DNA of 64,000 bases from Spiribacter salilacus (GTDB lineage: Bacteria > Pseudomonadota > Gammaproteobacteria > Nitrococcales > Nitrococcaceae), in NCBI RefSeq assembly GCF_009649225.1, contig NZ_WJPP01000005.1:72001-136000 (forward strand). Direction: 5' to 3'. Positions 8,642 to 18,642 of this stretch are shown here, in pieces. Position 1 is the stretch's first letter. The number at the start of each line of letters is the position of its first letter. The notes beneath the pieces are model-generated. The model worked only from the letters and a program-made list of their open reading frames with translations. It had not been told where the DNA came from and made no database searches. The position numbers and the translations under genes were made by a program.

Positions 8642-9616
8642 ATGACCGCCGTGGTTATACCTTGTTACAAGGTCAGAGAGACGATTCTTCAGGTAATCAC
8701 GGATATTGGGCCTGAAGTCGATTTAATCGTATTGGTCGATGACGCCTGCCCAGATGGCACCGCAGCATACGTTGAATCACACTGCCGTGACCCACGCGTC
8801 CAAATAATTCGCCATGACCGCAATCGTGGTGTTGGTGGCGCCGTAATAACGGGCTACCGCGCGGGAATAAAGGCTGGGGCAGACATACTGGTTAAAGTCG
8901 ATGGCGATGGCCAAATGGATACCTCACTTATCCCTTTGCTCATTCGACCCATCAAAAATGGCGTTGCTGATTACACAAAAGGCAATCGATTCTTCTTTTT
9001 AGAAACGCTGGCGTGCATGCCAAAGAAAAGACTAATCGGCAATGCCATCCTGTCATTTATGAACAAATTTTCCTCGGGTTACTGGAAGATCTTTGACCCT
9101 ACCAATGGCTACACCGCCATCCATGCGTCAATTGCAGCGCGCTTGCCGCTTGAAAAGATCTCTGAGCGTTACTTTTTTGAGTCTGACATGCTTTTTCGGT
9201 TAAACACACTGCGCGCTGTGGTCATTGATATTCCAATGCATGCCCGATATGGCGATGAGGTGAGTAACCTTGTAATTCGCGACATCATCGGTGAGTTCTT
9301 TGGTAAACATATTCGTAATACCTTCAAGCGGTTTTTCTATAATTATTATCTGCGAGGCATGTCAGTTGCCTCAGTTGAGCTGCCTTTAGGCGCGCTACTG
9401 TTCGTTTTTGGCTGTATATTCGGGCTTTATCATTGGGTTATTTCAATCTCTAGTGGCGCGCCCGCCACGGCAGGAACCGTGATGATCGCAGGGCTTTCAA
9501 TTCTTACCGGTTTACAACTGCTACTCTCTTTTATCGGTACTGACATGGCTTCTGAGCCAATACATGCTGCCCACCTCACTAGTCTTGGTGTTACCCACAA
9601 AAAGGACTCCATCTAA
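8642..9616 (+). CDS. GtrB/DPM1-like family 2 glycosyltransferase
   Basis: A 324-residue protein with an N-terminal GT2 domain: AVVIPCYK, the nucleotide-binding V-D-D-A, D-G-D-G-Q-M-D as the DXD region, and TNGYTAI. Two C-terminal membrane helices follow (about 240-265 and 280-305), as in enzymes that move a sugar from an NDP donor onto polyprenyl phosphate. ATG 8642 has a clear AAGGA six bases upstream; the open frame extends 11 codons further to 8609 without a ribosome site. It overlaps the next gene by one base (TAATG). With the small flippase-like protein and the DUF2142 protein it forms a complete lipid-linked sugar transfer cassette. Sugar unknown. Confidence 0.88.
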   Translation: MTAVVIPCYKVRETILQVITDIGPEVDLIVLVDDACPDGTAAYVESHCRDPRVQIIRHDRNRGVGGAVITGYRAGIKAGADILVKVDGDGQMDTSLIPLLIRPIKNGVADYTKGNRFFFLETLACMPKKRLIGNAILSFMNKFSSGYWKIFDPTNGYTAIHASIAARLPLEKISERYFFESDMLFRLNTLRAVVIDIPMHARYGDEVSNLVIRDIIGEFFGKHIRNTFKRFFYNYYLRGMSVASVELPLGALLFVFGCIFGLYHWVISISSGAPATAGTVMIAGLSILTGLQLLLSFIGTDMASEPIHAAHLTSLGVTHKKDSI

Positions 9617-9960
9617 TGGTTCATGCCGTCGCTCTAGCTTGTGTTTGCGGAATCGCTATTGGTCAGATCCTTTTTAAGATGAGCGCAACATCACTGCAAA
9701 CAACAGGCTCATACTTTGCTGAGCCAACAGTTTGGATCATTCTGACAGCGCTTGCCCTTTACGGCGTGACAACTTTTGTTTGGATTTGGGTATTGCAGTT
9801 TGCTCATTTGGGTCGCCTCTACCCCCTAATGGCGCTGGCGTTTGTGCTCGTTCCCATTGGCAGTCACTTCATCTTTGGCGAACAATTCTCGCTTAGCTAC
9901 TTTATCGGCGTACTGCTCATCGCAGCAGGCATATTTTTGACTGTGTTTCATTCGGCCTAA
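9616..9960 (+). CDS. EmrE/ArnE-like small four-helix membrane protein (putative lipid-linked sugar flippase subunit)
   Basis: The 114 residues form four hydrophobic helices with the small-multidrug-resistance/EamA pattern: G-Q-I-L-F-K-M-S in helix 1, YPLMALAFV and GVLLIAAGIFL in helices 3-4. In known cassettes such as ArnE/ArnF, proteins of this type turn polyprenyl-phosphate sugars across the inner membrane. Its position between a GtrB-like enzyme and a periplasm-facing GT-C-like protein supports that role rather than drug efflux. The start overlaps the upstream stop by one base, so it is translationally coupled. Specific function is inferred. Confidence 0.75.
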   Translation: MVHAVALACVCGIAIGQILFKMSATSLQTTGSYFAEPTVWIILTALALYGVTTFVWIWVLQFAHLGRLYPLMALAFVLVPIGSHFIFGEQFSLSYFIGVLLIAAGIFLTVFHSA

Positions 9961-9964
9961 CCCA

Positions 9965-11311
9965 ATGGTTCTGCCATGGCGCTTATTGTTAATTGGCTGG
10001 CTATTTGTAGGGCTGAGCGTACTTTTAGTTACGCCACCCTTACAGTCGCCAGACGAACCCCATCATTTACAACGCGCTTACATGCTCAGCCAAGGCCAAT
10101 GGCTTCTTGCCGCCCCGCCGGAGCAAAGCTCTGGCGGCTATGTTGATCGGGCGTTAGTCACTTTTTATCACGCAGCCCATGGGATAATCGCCGGCGAACG
10201 CCTTACCAAGGATAAAAAGGATCAAATCACCGAGATATCCTGGGCGGGCCAAGAACACTTTGTGAGCGCACCCGGTACCGGCTATTACTTCCCGCTTATT
10301 TACGGGCCGCAAGCCCTGGGCTTAGTGATTGGCGAACAATTAGACTGGACGGTTTATGATAGCTATCAACTATCGCGATTTTTAACTCTATCCGTTTGTT
10401 TCGTCATACTTTTTTTTGCATTTCTGCTAGCACCGCCTAACCCGTTAGTCTTAGCAATCATTATGCTACCTGTGGTGCTTTTCCAAGCTACCTCAACTAA
10501 TTTGGATGGGCTGATTGTAGCGTTGATCGTCTTAGCATTGAGCGCGTTTCAAAAACTCGCCAACTCCAACGAAAACCAAAATGGCAGGTTGCTAGCCGTA
10601 TTTACTGTGGTGCTACTGACCGTACTTACTGCCCGGGTTAATTTATTCCCGCTGCTACTGCTACCGGCCGCTTTGTGGTGGAAACACCGCTCCGCTCGTT
10701 TTCTCTTAGCAACGGCAGCCATTGGGGTGCTGGTAGCGGCATGGACGCTAACAGCGGCCATGTCTGTTGTTGACCTGCGAACAGACGCAACCCAAGTATC
10801 CTTAGTTGATCGGTTGATCACTCTCATTGATGCGCCAACCCTTTTCTTTGAGTCGTTTTGGGTAACCGTTTCTGATGCCCAATATCTAAGGCTTTACTTA
10901 GCGGGGTTTATCGGGATTTTAGGATGGTTGAATATTACCTTTGATCAACAAAACTATGAGATTTGGTATGCATTCCTTGGACTGAGCGCTTTCCTATCGC
11001 TATGGATGAGATCCTCTGTCGACACGGTGCCAGCCGCACGTGGTTTACTAATAACAAGCGCTCTACTCTCTGCCTTTGCTGTCTTTTTTCTGATGTGGCT
11101 GACCTGGACCCCGCCAGATCACACCCATATCATCGGCGTTCAGGGTCGATATTTTTTGCCCATGGCAACATTGCTCGCCTATGCCTTTGGAACAGGCGCC
11201 TCACGCTGGCCAATTGCCGCTACGGTCACGCTCATAACCATGCTGATCTATACGCAGGCCATGATGCTCACGACATTGCTTGATCGCTACTACATAACGG
11301 GGCTTATGTAA
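9965..11311 (+). CDS. DUF2142 family multi-pass membrane protein (probable GT-C type transferase)
   Basis: A 448-residue protein with about ten membrane helices. The first periplasmic loop begins with the DUF2142 signature LQSPDEPHHLQRAYML, whose acidic and His residues resemble the catalytic loop of GT-C enzymes. A late loop before the last helices contains GVQGRYFLPMA, also typical. It would take the flipped polyprenyl-linked sugar made by the two preceding genes and attach it to a surface glycan. It starts five bases after the previous stop. Biochemical activity of DUF2142 proteins is largely inferred. Confidence 0.82.
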   Translation: MVLPWRLLLIGWLFVGLSVLLVTPPLQSPDEPHHLQRAYMLSQGQWLLAAPPEQSSGGYVDRALVTFYHAAHGIIAGERLTKDKKDQITEISWAGQEHFVSAPGTGYYFPLIYGPQALGLVIGEQLDWTVYDSYQLSRFLTLSVCFVILFFAFLLAPPNPLVLAIIMLPVVLFQATSTNLDGLIVALIVLALSAFQKLANSNENQNGRLLAVFTVVLLTVLTARVNLFPLLLLPAALWWKHRSARFLLATAAIGVLVAAWTLTAAMSVVDLRTDATQVSLVDRLITLIDAPTLFFESFWVTVSDAQYLRLYLAGFIGILGWLNITFDQQNYEIWYAFLGLSAFLSLWMRSSVDTVPAARGLLITSALLSAFAVFFLMWLTWTPPDHTHIIGVQGRYFLPMATLLAYAFGTGASRWPIAATVTLITMLIYTQAMMLTTLLDRYYITGLM

Positions 11312-11352
11312 CGGCGTAATCAAAAATCCTTTTTCTATTTAATTAGTAACTA

Positions 11353-12171
11353 TTAGTGCGACAACAACACCGGCAGCGTCATCTCGCTTAAGATGCGCCG
11401 GGTGGTACCCCCCAAAATCATTTCACGCAGGCGTGAGCGGCCATAGGCGCCCATGACCAGCAAATCGGCGTTGCGATCGGCCGCGGTAGAAAGCAGCGTA
11501 TCGGCCACCGCAATGCCCGAGTCTGCCAAGGCAACGGCCTCGGCCTGCACGTCATGGCGGGCCAAATAAGCCGCAATATCCGCACCGGGCAAATCACCTT
11601 CACCAACCACCAGCACGGCAACCTCTTGCGCTGCCTTAAGTAACGGCATGGCATCGGCAATAGCACGGGCAGACTCACGCCCGCCATCCCAACCAACCAC
11701 CACGCGCTGGCCAATTGGCGTTGGCTGCCAGGCATAGGGCAGGGCTAGCACGGGCCGGCCAGCCAATAGCGCCACCTGACCCGGCAGATCGGCAGGCACC
11801 AAATCGGCGGGGCGATCGGGGTCTACCTGCCCCACCACCGCAATATCAGCGTAATGGGCGTGCATCGCAATGATATCCACCGCGGCGCGATCAATGCGCA
11901 GATCTTCTACGGCACGCCATTCGGTGGCGATGTCATAGGCTGCCGTGCCATCGTTAAAAACCTGGCCTAAACGGGCATTACGTGCCTCCCACGCCTCGCG
12001 ATAGCGATCAAGTGCATCTGGCGGCAGATACTCTGCATGGGCGGCCAGCGGCTCAGCCACCGCCAGCCCAGTCAGACGTGCACCCCATGCTGCCGCCATT
12101 TCCGCGGTAATCGCGGTGTGCTCAGCCTCATGCCCATCATCTTTTAAATACAGCAAAATATCTTTAAACAT
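11353..12171 (-). CDS. Tandem universal stress protein (two UspA domains)
   Basis: A 272-residue cytoplasmic protein. Residues 1-145 form one UspA-like Rossmann domain (MFKDILLYL, then MAAAWGARLTGLAV). The C-terminal half is a second, better conserved one beginning V-V-V-G-W-D-G-G and ending in the ATP-binding signature VMGAYGRSRLREMILGGTTR. Tandem Usp proteins bind ATP and act in stress resistance. The start is ATG 12171, eight bases after a GGAG; the frame is open 25 codons further upstream without a ribosome site. It is divergent from the RND adaptor gene with 93 bases between them, so they may share a control region. Confidence 0.9.
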   Translation of the reverse strand: MFKDILLYLKDDGHEAEHTAITAEMAAAWGARLTGLAVAEPLAAHAEYLPPDALDRYREAWEARNARLGQVFNDGTAAYDIATEWRAVEDLRIDRAAVDIIAMHAHYADIAVVGQVDPDRPADLVPADLPGQVALLAGRPVLALPYAWQPTPIGQRVVVGWDGGRESARAIADAMPLLKAAQEVAVLVVGEGDLPGADIAAYLARHDVQAEAVALADSGIAVADTLLSTAADRNADLLVMGAYGRSRLREMILGGTTRRILSEMTLPVLLSH

Positions 12172-12231
12172 GCATATTCTCCGCAACTTTCTGCGTATTT
12201 CGACATCATACTCGCAACTTACCTTGTTACA

Positions 12232-12249
12232 CTGGTCGGTGAACACCAG
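12232..12249. promoter_or_regulatory. Inverted repeat CTGGT-N8-ACCAG upstream of RND operon
   Basis: CTGGT at 12232-12236 and ACCAG at 12245-12249 are separated by eight bases, in the 93-base divergent space between the usp gene and the RND adaptor gene, 15 bases before the adaptor ATG. It could be an operator or an mRNA hairpin; no dedicated repressor gene lies next to it. Short arms make it only suggestive. Confidence 0.3.
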
Positions 12250-12264
12250 CCCGGAGCTTTTTAA

Positions 12265-13374
12265 ATGAAACTCGTTGTCCGATTTGTGCTTGCCTTACTG
12301 CTGCTTGGCGTCATTTTTGGCGGCATCTTTGGTTATCAGTTCTACAGCATGATGCAGGCAGGCGGCCCTCCGGGCGGGCAACCACCGGTTAATGTGATGG
12401 CCACTGAGGTCAGCGAGCAAGACTGGCAGGGCGTGCGCAACGCCGTTGGCAGCCTAACCGCCGTTGATCGAGTTTCTATTAGCACCGAGGTGGCGGGCAC
12501 CATCGAGCAACTGGCGTTTGATTCGGGCGATACCGTTAGTGCCGGCGATGTTTTGGTTATTTTGGATGACGAGGTAGATCAGGCGCAGCTCGATGGGCTG
12601 CGAGCCGAGGCTGAACTGGCGCGTATTGAATTTGAGCGAGCCGAAGAGCTTCGCCCCCGTCAGGCCATTTCACAATCGGAATTTGATGAATCACGCGCGC
12701 GGCTCGATAGCGCCATCGCCGCGGTCCAAACTCAAGAGGCCAGAACCCGGCAAAAAACCATTCGCGCGCCCTTTGACGGCGTACTCGGATTACGCCGCGT
12801 GAGTGTGGGGCAATTTTTAGCCCCCGGCAGCGACATTGTTGAGTTACGCCAACTTGACCCGCTGTTTGTTGACTTCACCCTGCCAGAGCGTTTTCTGCCA
12901 GACATTAGCGTTGGCCAAGCCCTGCGCATTGAAGTGAGCGCTTATCCCGATACCACATTTAATGCCGAAATCAGCGCCATTGAGCCTGGCATTAGCGAAC
13001 AAACCCGTTCGGTTAGTATTCGCGGCACAGTCGACAATGCCAATGGTCAGCTGCGCTCAGGCATGTTTGCCCGGGTAGCCGTTCAAGACCCCAGCAGCCG
13101 TCAAGTATTAGCCATTCCCGAAACCGCCATTAGCTTTAACACGTATGGTGATTTTGCCTTTCGTATTAACGAAACAGACGAGGGGTTAGTCACCGAGCGG
13201 GTGCAGTTACAAACCGGTGAGCGCCGCAACGGCCTTGTTGAGGTGGTTGATGGCTTGGCGGCTGGCGACCAAATCGTGGCCGCTGGCCTGCTTCGAGTGC
13301 GCCCGGGCCAATCAGTTACCATTGATGAGGAAAATGCCTCTAACCTCGATCCGGCCGAGGTAACTGAGCAATGA
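12265..13374 (+). CDS. RND efflux periplasmic adaptor (MexH/AcrA-like)
   Basis: A 369-residue membrane fusion protein. It has an uncleaved anchor or signal helix at about 5-25, a Gly/Pro-rich linker, a lipoyl half (TEVAGTIEQLAFDSGDTV) and a short helical hairpin (about 110-155). The second lipoyl half IRAPFDGVLGLRRVSVGQFL and beta-barrel/membrane-proximal domains follow. It links the pump encoded by the next gene (overlap ATGA) to an outer-membrane channel. No outer-membrane component is encoded in the same operon. Substrate specificity cannot be read from sequence. Confidence 0.93.
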   Translation: MKLVVRFVLALLLLGVIFGGIFGYQFYSMMQAGGPPGGQPPVNVMATEVSEQDWQGVRNAVGSLTAVDRVSISTEVAGTIEQLAFDSGDTVSAGDVLVILDDEVDQAQLDGLRAEAELARIEFERAEELRPRQAISQSEFDESRARLDSAIAAVQTQEARTRQKTIRAPFDGVLGLRRVSVGQFLAPGSDIVELRQLDPLFVDFTLPERFLPDISVGQALRIEVSAYPDTTFNAEISAIEPGISEQTRSVSIRGTVDNANGQLRSGMFARVAVQDPSSRQVLAIPETAISFNTYGDFAFRINETDEGLVTERVQLQTGERRNGLVEVVDGLAAGDQIVAAGLLRVRPGQSVTIDEENASNLDPAEVTEQ

Positions 13375-16300
13375 AGTTTACGGATATCTTTATTAACCGG
13401 CCGGTGCTGGCCACAGTGGTCAGCTTGCTGATCCTGCTGGCCGGCGTTCGCTCGCTTGATCTGCTTGAGGTACGGCAGTACCCCTCCACCGAAAATACGG
13501 TGGTCAGCGTAACCACCGCCTACCCAGGTGCCGACAGCCAACTAGTGCAGGGCTTTATCACCCAGCCGCTGCAGCAGGCCATTGCCGAGGCAAACGGCAT
13601 CGACTACATCACCTCCGAAAGCCGCCAGGGCCTATCGACCATCGAGGTCAATATGGAGCTCAACTACGATGCCAACGCGGCCGTGGCGGAGATCCAAGCC
13701 AAGGTAGCCAGTCAGCGCAACGTGCTGCCCGCTGATGCGCAGGACCCGGTGATTGAATCGAGCACGGGTGATCAAACCGCATTAATGTATATGGCCATTT
13801 ACAGCGACACGGTGGCCGTACCGCAGATTACCGATTTTGTAGACCGTGTGCTGCAGCCTCAGGTGCAGGCACTGCCAGGCGTTGCCAAAGCACGTGTATT
13901 TGGCCGTGCGCCCGCCATGCGCGTTTGGCTTGATCCTGAGCGGATGACCGCACTTAATGTAACAGCCGCAGAAGTCGCCCAAATCCTCCGTGCAAACAAC
14001 TTTCAGGCCGGCATTGGCAGCACGAAGGGCGCGTTTGTGCAAACCAACCTATCGGTTACAACCAACGTGAGCGACCCCGCTGCATTCAACCGACTGGTGG
14101 TTCGTGAAGATAACGGCACCGTTGTGCGCCTTGAAGACATCGCCGAAATCGAATTTGGCGCCGAAACCTACGACTCGGCTGCCTGGTACAAAGGCCAGCC
14201 CTCGGTTTTTATTGCGGTAGAACAAGCCCCGGGCGCCAACCCGCTGGATGTGGCCGACTCAGTGCGCGATCGTATTCCTGATCTAGAGCGCCAACTGCCC
14301 GATAGCGTCAGCCTTGCGCTGCCTTACGATGCCAGCCAATTTATTGCTGATTCGATTGATGAGGTCTTCGTAACCATTGCCGAAGCCGTGCTCATTGTGC
14401 TTTCGATCATCTTTTTAACGATCGGTAGCCTGCGGGCAGCAATCGTACCTTCTGTGGCTGTGCCGCTATCTTTGGTTGGCGCGGCCACCCTCATGCTAGC
14501 GCTGGGCTACTCGATTAATTTGCTTACCCTCCTGGCGCTGGTGTTGGCGATTGGGCTGGTGGTGGATGACGCCATAATCGTGGTGGAAAACATTCAACGG
14601 CATATTGAAGATGGCATGGAGCGTAAAGCCGCCGCCATCACCGGCGCGCGCGAACTGGCTGTGCCCATTATCGCCATGACGACCACCTTGCTGGCAGTGT
14701 ATGCGCCAATTGGCTTTATGGGCGGGCTCGTGGGCACGCTATTTAGTGAATTTGCCTTTACGCTGGCCGGGGCCGTGCTGATCTCTGGCATCGTCGCGCT
14801 TACCTTCTCACCCATGGTGTCGGCGCGTGTTCTTAAACCCGCGGGCGATCATGGCCGCTTTGAAGCGTATGTGGCCGGCGCATTTAGAAAGCTAGCAAGT
14901 GGCTACAAACGCAGCCTGCACAACTTGCTCGATACCAAAAGCGTGTTGGTCTTCTTTGGGTTGGTGGTGCTGGCATCGAACTACTTCATGTTTACCATGA
15001 GTGAAGATGAGCTGGCCCCCACCGAAGATCAAAGCATTCTGCTGTACCTTGGCTCCGCCCCACGCACGGCCACCTTTGACTATTTGGCCGAATTTGGCGA
15101 GCGCTATCAATCTGAGGCCGAGCAGGTTGCCGAGTATGAACGCACCTTTATGATTTTGGGCGGTTTTTCTCCCGATACGATTTTTGGCGGCATTGCCCTT
15201 TCGCCAGTTGATGAGCGAGAGCGCAGCCAATCTGAGGTACAACAAGATCTCTCGGCACGTTTTTCCAGCAACCCCGGGTTGGATACGGCTGTATTTCCGC
15301 GGCCTAGCCTGCCGGGCTCTGGCGGCGGGCTACCCGTGCAGTTTGTGTTAACTACCTCTGATGATTACGCCACGCTTGATGCGCGCGCCACCGAACTGGC
15401 TCAGGTGGCACAGCAAAGCGGCAACTTCATGTTTTTACGCAAATCCGTAGAATTCGACCGACCCATGACCACCCTCGAGGTTGATCGTGATCAGGCGGCT
15501 GATTTGGGCATCAGCATGGAAAATCTGGGGCGTACCCTTGGGGGCATGCTGGGCGGGGGCGATGTTAATCGCTTTAACCTCGATGGCCGCAGTTACAAAG
15601 TCATCCCTCAAGTAGATCGCAACTTCCGGCTTACCGCCGAGATGCTGCAGGATTACACCATCGATACCGCCAGCGGCCAGCAGGTGCCGTTATCCAGCAT
15701 CATTACACTGCAAGAGTCGGTAGAACCGGGCTCTAGAAACACCTTCCAGCAGCTCAACTCCTTAACGCTGGAGGGCATTATGATGCCCTGGGTACCGCTG
15801 GGCGAAGCGCTAAACTACCTAGAAACCGAGGCAACCAACCTCTTGCCGGCCAACTACGGCTTTGACTACACGGGGCAGTCTCGGCAGTTTGCTAATCAAG
15901 GCGATGCGCTGGTAATTACCTTTTTCCTGTCTATTTTGGTGATCTACTTGGTGCTGGCCGCGCAGTTTGAAAGCTGGCGTGATCCCGCCATCATTTTGGT
16001 CTCGGTGCCGCTGAGTATTGCCGGTGCACTGGCCTTTATTGTGCTGGGCTTTGCCACCATCAATATTTACACGCAGGTGGGGCTAATCACCCTAATTGGC
16101 GTGGTTGCCAAAAATGGCATATTGATTGTGGAATTTGCCAATAAACTGCAATTAGAAAAAGGCATGAGCAAGCGAGACGCGGTTGAAGAAGCCGCCGCCA
16201 TTCGCCTGCGCCCCATTATCATGACCTCGCTGGCTCTGATTGTGGCGATGGTGCCGCTGCTGCTGGCCACCGGCCCCGGCGCGGTTAGCCGATTCCACAT

Positions 16301-16403
16301 CGGCCTGACCATTGCCACGGGCCTTGGCATTGGCACGTTATTTACGCTGTTTGTGCTGCCGGCGTTTTATCTGCTGTTAGCGCGGGATCATCATGCCCAA
16401 TAA
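13371..16403 (+). CDS. RND (HAE family) multidrug efflux pump
   Basis: A 1010-residue AcrB/MexI-type proton antiporter: short cytoplasmic start (MKFTDIFINRPVLATVVSLL), two periplasmic porter loops and twelve expected helices. Proton-relay residues are intact, with Asp399-Asp400 in TM4 (GLVVDDAIIVVEN) and Lys914 in TM10 (VAKNGILIVEF). This contrasts with the pump at 122-3262, so it is the canonical one of the two. Its ATG overlaps the adaptor TGA, and its own stop overlaps the start of the following ABC gene by 11 bases, so adaptor, pump and ABC exporter are probably co-transcribed. Confidence 0.95.
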   Translation: MKFTDIFINRPVLATVVSLLILLAGVRSLDLLEVRQYPSTENTVVSVTTAYPGADSQLVQGFITQPLQQAIAEANGIDYITSESRQGLSTIEVNMELNYDANAAVAEIQAKVASQRNVLPADAQDPVIESSTGDQTALMYMAIYSDTVAVPQITDFVDRVLQPQVQALPGVAKARVFGRAPAMRVWLDPERMTALNVTAAEVAQILRANNFQAGIGSTKGAFVQTNLSVTTNVSDPAAFNRLVVREDNGTVVRLEDIAEIEFGAETYDSAAWYKGQPSVFIAVEQAPGANPLDVADSVRDRIPDLERQLPDSVSLALPYDASQFIADSIDEVFVTIAEAVLIVLSIIFLTIGSLRAAIVPSVAVPLSLVGAATLMLALGYSINLLTLLALVLAIGLVVDDAIIVVENIQRHIEDGMERKAAAITGARELAVPIIAMTTTLLAVYAPIGFMGGLVGTLFSEFAFTLAGAVLISGIVALTFSPMVSARVLKPAGDHGRFEAYVAGAFRKLASGYKRSLHNLLDTKSVLVFFGLVVLASNYFMFTMSEDELAPTEDQSILLYLGSAPRTATFDYLAEFGERYQSEAEQVAEYERTFMILGGFSPDTIFGGIALSPVDERERSQSEVQQDLSARFSSNPGLDTAVFPRPSLPGSGGGLPVQFVLTTSDDYATLDARATELAQVAQQSGNFMFLRKSVEFDRPMTTLEVDRDQAADLGISMENLGRTLGGMLGGGDVNRFNLDGRSYKVIPQVDRNFRLTAEMLQDYTIDTASGQQVPLSSIITLQESVEPGSRNTFQQLNSLTLEGIMMPWVPLGEALNYLETEATNLLPANYGFDYTGQSRQFANQGDALVITFFLSILVIYLVLAAQFESWRDPAIILVSVPLSIAGALAFIVLGFATINIYTQVGLITLIGVVAKNGILIVEFANKLQLEKGMSKRDAVEEAAAIRLRPIIMTSLALIVAMVPLLLATGPGAVSRFHIGLTIATGLGIGTLFTLFVLPAFYLLLARDHHAQ

Positions 16404-17322
16404 TGCCGTGCTAACGCAGGGCTTAACCCGGCGTTATGGTAATCACAATGTGGTGGATGGGGTTGATCTAACAATCCAGCAGGGCGAGTGCTTTGCCCTG
16501 CTTGGCCCCAATGGCGCCGGTAAAACCACCACGCTGCGCATGCTTTTGGGTTTAACTCCACCCAGCAGCGGGCAGATCGAGGTGCTCGGCGAGCCCATTC
16601 CCGCACGCGCCCGCGAAATGCGGCAGCGCGCCGGCATCGTGCCACAGTTTGATAATCTCGACCCTGATTTTAGCGTGAGCGAAAACCTGATTACCTACGG
16701 CGCCTACTACGGTGTCTCACGCAAACTCATGAAAGCGCGCCTGCCAAAGTTGCTGGAGTTTGCCGAGCTCACCACGCGTGCGGATGACAACATCGGCGGG
16801 CTATCAGGCGGCATGAAGCGTCGGCTGACCCTTGCCCGCGCACTGGTGAATGACCCCGAGCTGCTGGCTCTCGATGAACCCAGCACCGGCCTTGACCCAC
16901 AGGCCCGTCAACATATTTGGGAGCGACTGCATACCCTGCGCCGTGCCGGTAAGACGCTGCTACTGACCACTCATTACATGGAAGAAGCCGAGCGGCTATG
17001 CGACCGGGCGGCTATTATTGATCATGGCCGCATTGTGGCCTGCGATTCGCCACAAGCACTGATTGCCGAGCACATCGAGCCGCATGTGGTGGAGCTACGT
17101 GGTGATCTTGCCCTGCACTGGCAACAACACATTGGCACGGCCGCTCAGCTTCAGGGCGTACGCACCGAGGCCGTCGGCGAGACCTTGCTCATTTATAGCA
17201 ACACGCGCGACACCCTCCTTAATGCCGTAGAAGCCGATATTGGCACTCGCTACCTCTACCGGCCCGCGGGGCTTGAAGATGTCTTTTTACGCCTTACCGG
17301 TCGGGAGCTGCGCGACGGATGA
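16393..17322 (+). CDS. ABC transporter ATP-binding protein (NodI/DrrA-like)
   Basis: A 309-residue ATPase with Walker A G-P-N-G-A-G-K-T-T, signature GGLSGGMKRRLTLARAL, Walker B ELLALDEPSTGLDP and the switch His in LLLTTHYMEEAE. The extra C-terminal segment of about 80 residues resembles NodI/DrrA exporters of lipids, oligosaccharides or antibiotics. It pairs with the ABC-2 permease in the next gene (ATGA overlap). NodI itself exports lipo-chitooligosaccharides, but no nodulation genes occur here, so the cargo is unknown. Confidence 0.93.
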   Translation: MPNNAVLTQGLTRRYGNHNVVDGVDLTIQQGECFALLGPNGAGKTTTLRMLLGLTPPSSGQIEVLGEPIPARAREMRQRAGIVPQFDNLDPDFSVSENLITYGAYYGVSRKLMKARLPKLLEFAELTTRADDNIGGLSGGMKRRLTLARALVNDPELLALDEPSTGLDPQARQHIWERLHTLRRAGKTLLLTTHYMEEAERLCDRAAIIDHGRIVACDSPQALIAEHIEPHVVELRGDLALHWQQHIGTAAQLQGVRTEAVGETLLIYSNTRDTLLNAVEADIGTRYLYRPAGLEDVFLRLTGRELRDG

Positions 17323-18104
17323 TCGAACACCTTCGCCAAGCCCCCATCCCCAGTTTGCGCTTTGCGGCCGTTTGGCTACGCAACCTTAAAGTGTGGCGCA
17401 AGCTCATGCTGCCCTCCATGCTCGGAAATTTTGGCGAACCGCTGCTCTACCTGCTGGCGCTTGGTTTTGGGCTAGGGCAATTTATTGGCGAAATCGATGG
17501 CATGACTTACATGGTCTTTTTGGCCAGCGGTATTGTGTGTTCGGCCGCGATGACCGGCGCCACGTTTGAGGCGCTGTACTCCGCTTACACCCGGCTCACC
17601 ATGCAACAAACCTGGGCGGCCATGCTTGCTGCCCCCATGACCGTGGATGATGTAGTGTTGGGCGAAATTGTTTGGGCCGGCACCAAAGCGTTGATTAATG
17701 CCAGCGCCATTGTGCTGGTGGCCGCACTCCTCGGCCTGGTGGCTGGGCCCGAAGCCATTCTGGTGTTACCCGTAATTGCGCTGGCTGGGCTTTGCTTTGC
17801 CAGCATCGCCATGGTCGTAACGGCCTTATCACCGAGCTACGACTTCTTTTTGTATTACTTCACTTTGGTGATGACGCCGATGTTGCTGCTCTCTGGCGTG
17901 TTCTTTCCCCTCTCAGGCCTACCTGATGCGATTGCCTTAGGCGCGCAATTTCTGCCGCTGGCCCATGTCGTGATGCTCGTCAGACCCTTAATGACGGGCG
18001 GCAGCATTGATGCCCCACTCCTGCATCTTGCCGTGATTTTGGCCTATACCTTCGTGGGTTACTGGATAAGCGCGGCCATTGCCCGGCGCCGGCTTATTCG
18101 ATAA
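17319..18104 (+). CDS. ABC-2 type permease (NodJ/DrrB-like)
   Basis: A 261-residue inner-membrane permease with six predicted helices and the ABC-2/NodJ pattern: [13 protein letters not shown] near the start, and the late motif [17 protein letters not shown] before helix 6. It forms the exporter with the ATPase encoded immediately upstream. Its 3' end overlaps the convergent apt gene by 11 bases (18094-18104), leaving no room for a classical terminator between them. Confidence 0.9.
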   Translation: MIEHLRQAPIPSLRFAAVWLRNLKVWRKLMLPSMLGNFGEPLLYLLALGFGLGQFIGEIDGMTYMVFLASGIVCSAAMTGATFEALYSAYTRLTMQQTWAAMLAAPMTVDDVVLGEIVWAGTKALINASAIVLVAALLGLVAGPEAILVLPVIALAGLCFASIAMVVTALSPSYDFFLYYFTLVMTPMLLLSGVFFPLSGLPDAIALGAQFLPLAHVVMLVRPLMTGGSIDAPLLHLAVILAYTFVGYWISAAIARRRLIR

Positions 18105-18642
18105 TAATCAGCGATTGCACTGGGGCGTCGGCCATTTGCTGGCGGCCATTTAAAAACGCCAACTCAATCAAAAACGCATAGCCCAGCAAATCCGCGCCCA
18201 GCCGGCGTAAAAGCTCTCCTGTGGCGCGGGCCGTGCCACCAGTGGCCAGCAGATCATCCACAATTAGCGTGCGAGCACCGTGCTGCAGTGCATCGCGATG
18301 CACCTCAACCGCGTCGGTGCCATATTCCAAATCATATTCACAAGAATGCACCGCTGCCGGCAGCTTGCCCGGCTTGCGCACCGGAATAAATCCCGCCCCC
18401 AGCTCATAGGCTAGCGCCGCGCCAAAAATAAACCCGCGTGACTCGGTGCCCACAATATATTCCGGCTTTAAATGGCCCAAATCAGCCGCCATTAGGTCGA
18501 TGGCAAGCGCAAAGCCCTTCGCATCGCCCAACAACGGCGTGATGTCTTTAAAGATAATGCCTGGCTTAGGAAAGTCGGGCACATCCCGTATCAACCCCTC
18601 TATTTGCGCCAATGCGGCGCTTCTATCGGATATTTTGCTCAT
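18094..18642 (-). CDS. apt: Adenine phosphoribosyltransferase
   Basis: Salvages adenine with PRPP to give AMP in the cytoplasm. The 182-residue product has the type I PRTase fold: [15 protein letters not shown] near the N-terminus, [19 protein letters not shown] in the flexible loop, and the PRPP-binding motif [14 protein letters not shown]. The ATG overlaps the TGA of the FadR-type regulator gene by four bases, so the two are translationally coupled. That regulator may or may not control purine salvage; the coupling does not prove it. Confidence 0.96.
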   Translation of the reverse strand: MSKISDRSAALAQIEGLIRDVPDFPKPGIIFKDITPLLGDAKGFALAIDLMAADLGHLKPEYIVGTESRGFIFGAALAYELGAGFIPVRKPGKLPAAVHSCEYDLEYGTDAVEVHRDALQHGARTLIVDDLLATGGTARATGELLRRLGADLLGYAFLIELAFLNGRQQMADAPVQSLIIIE

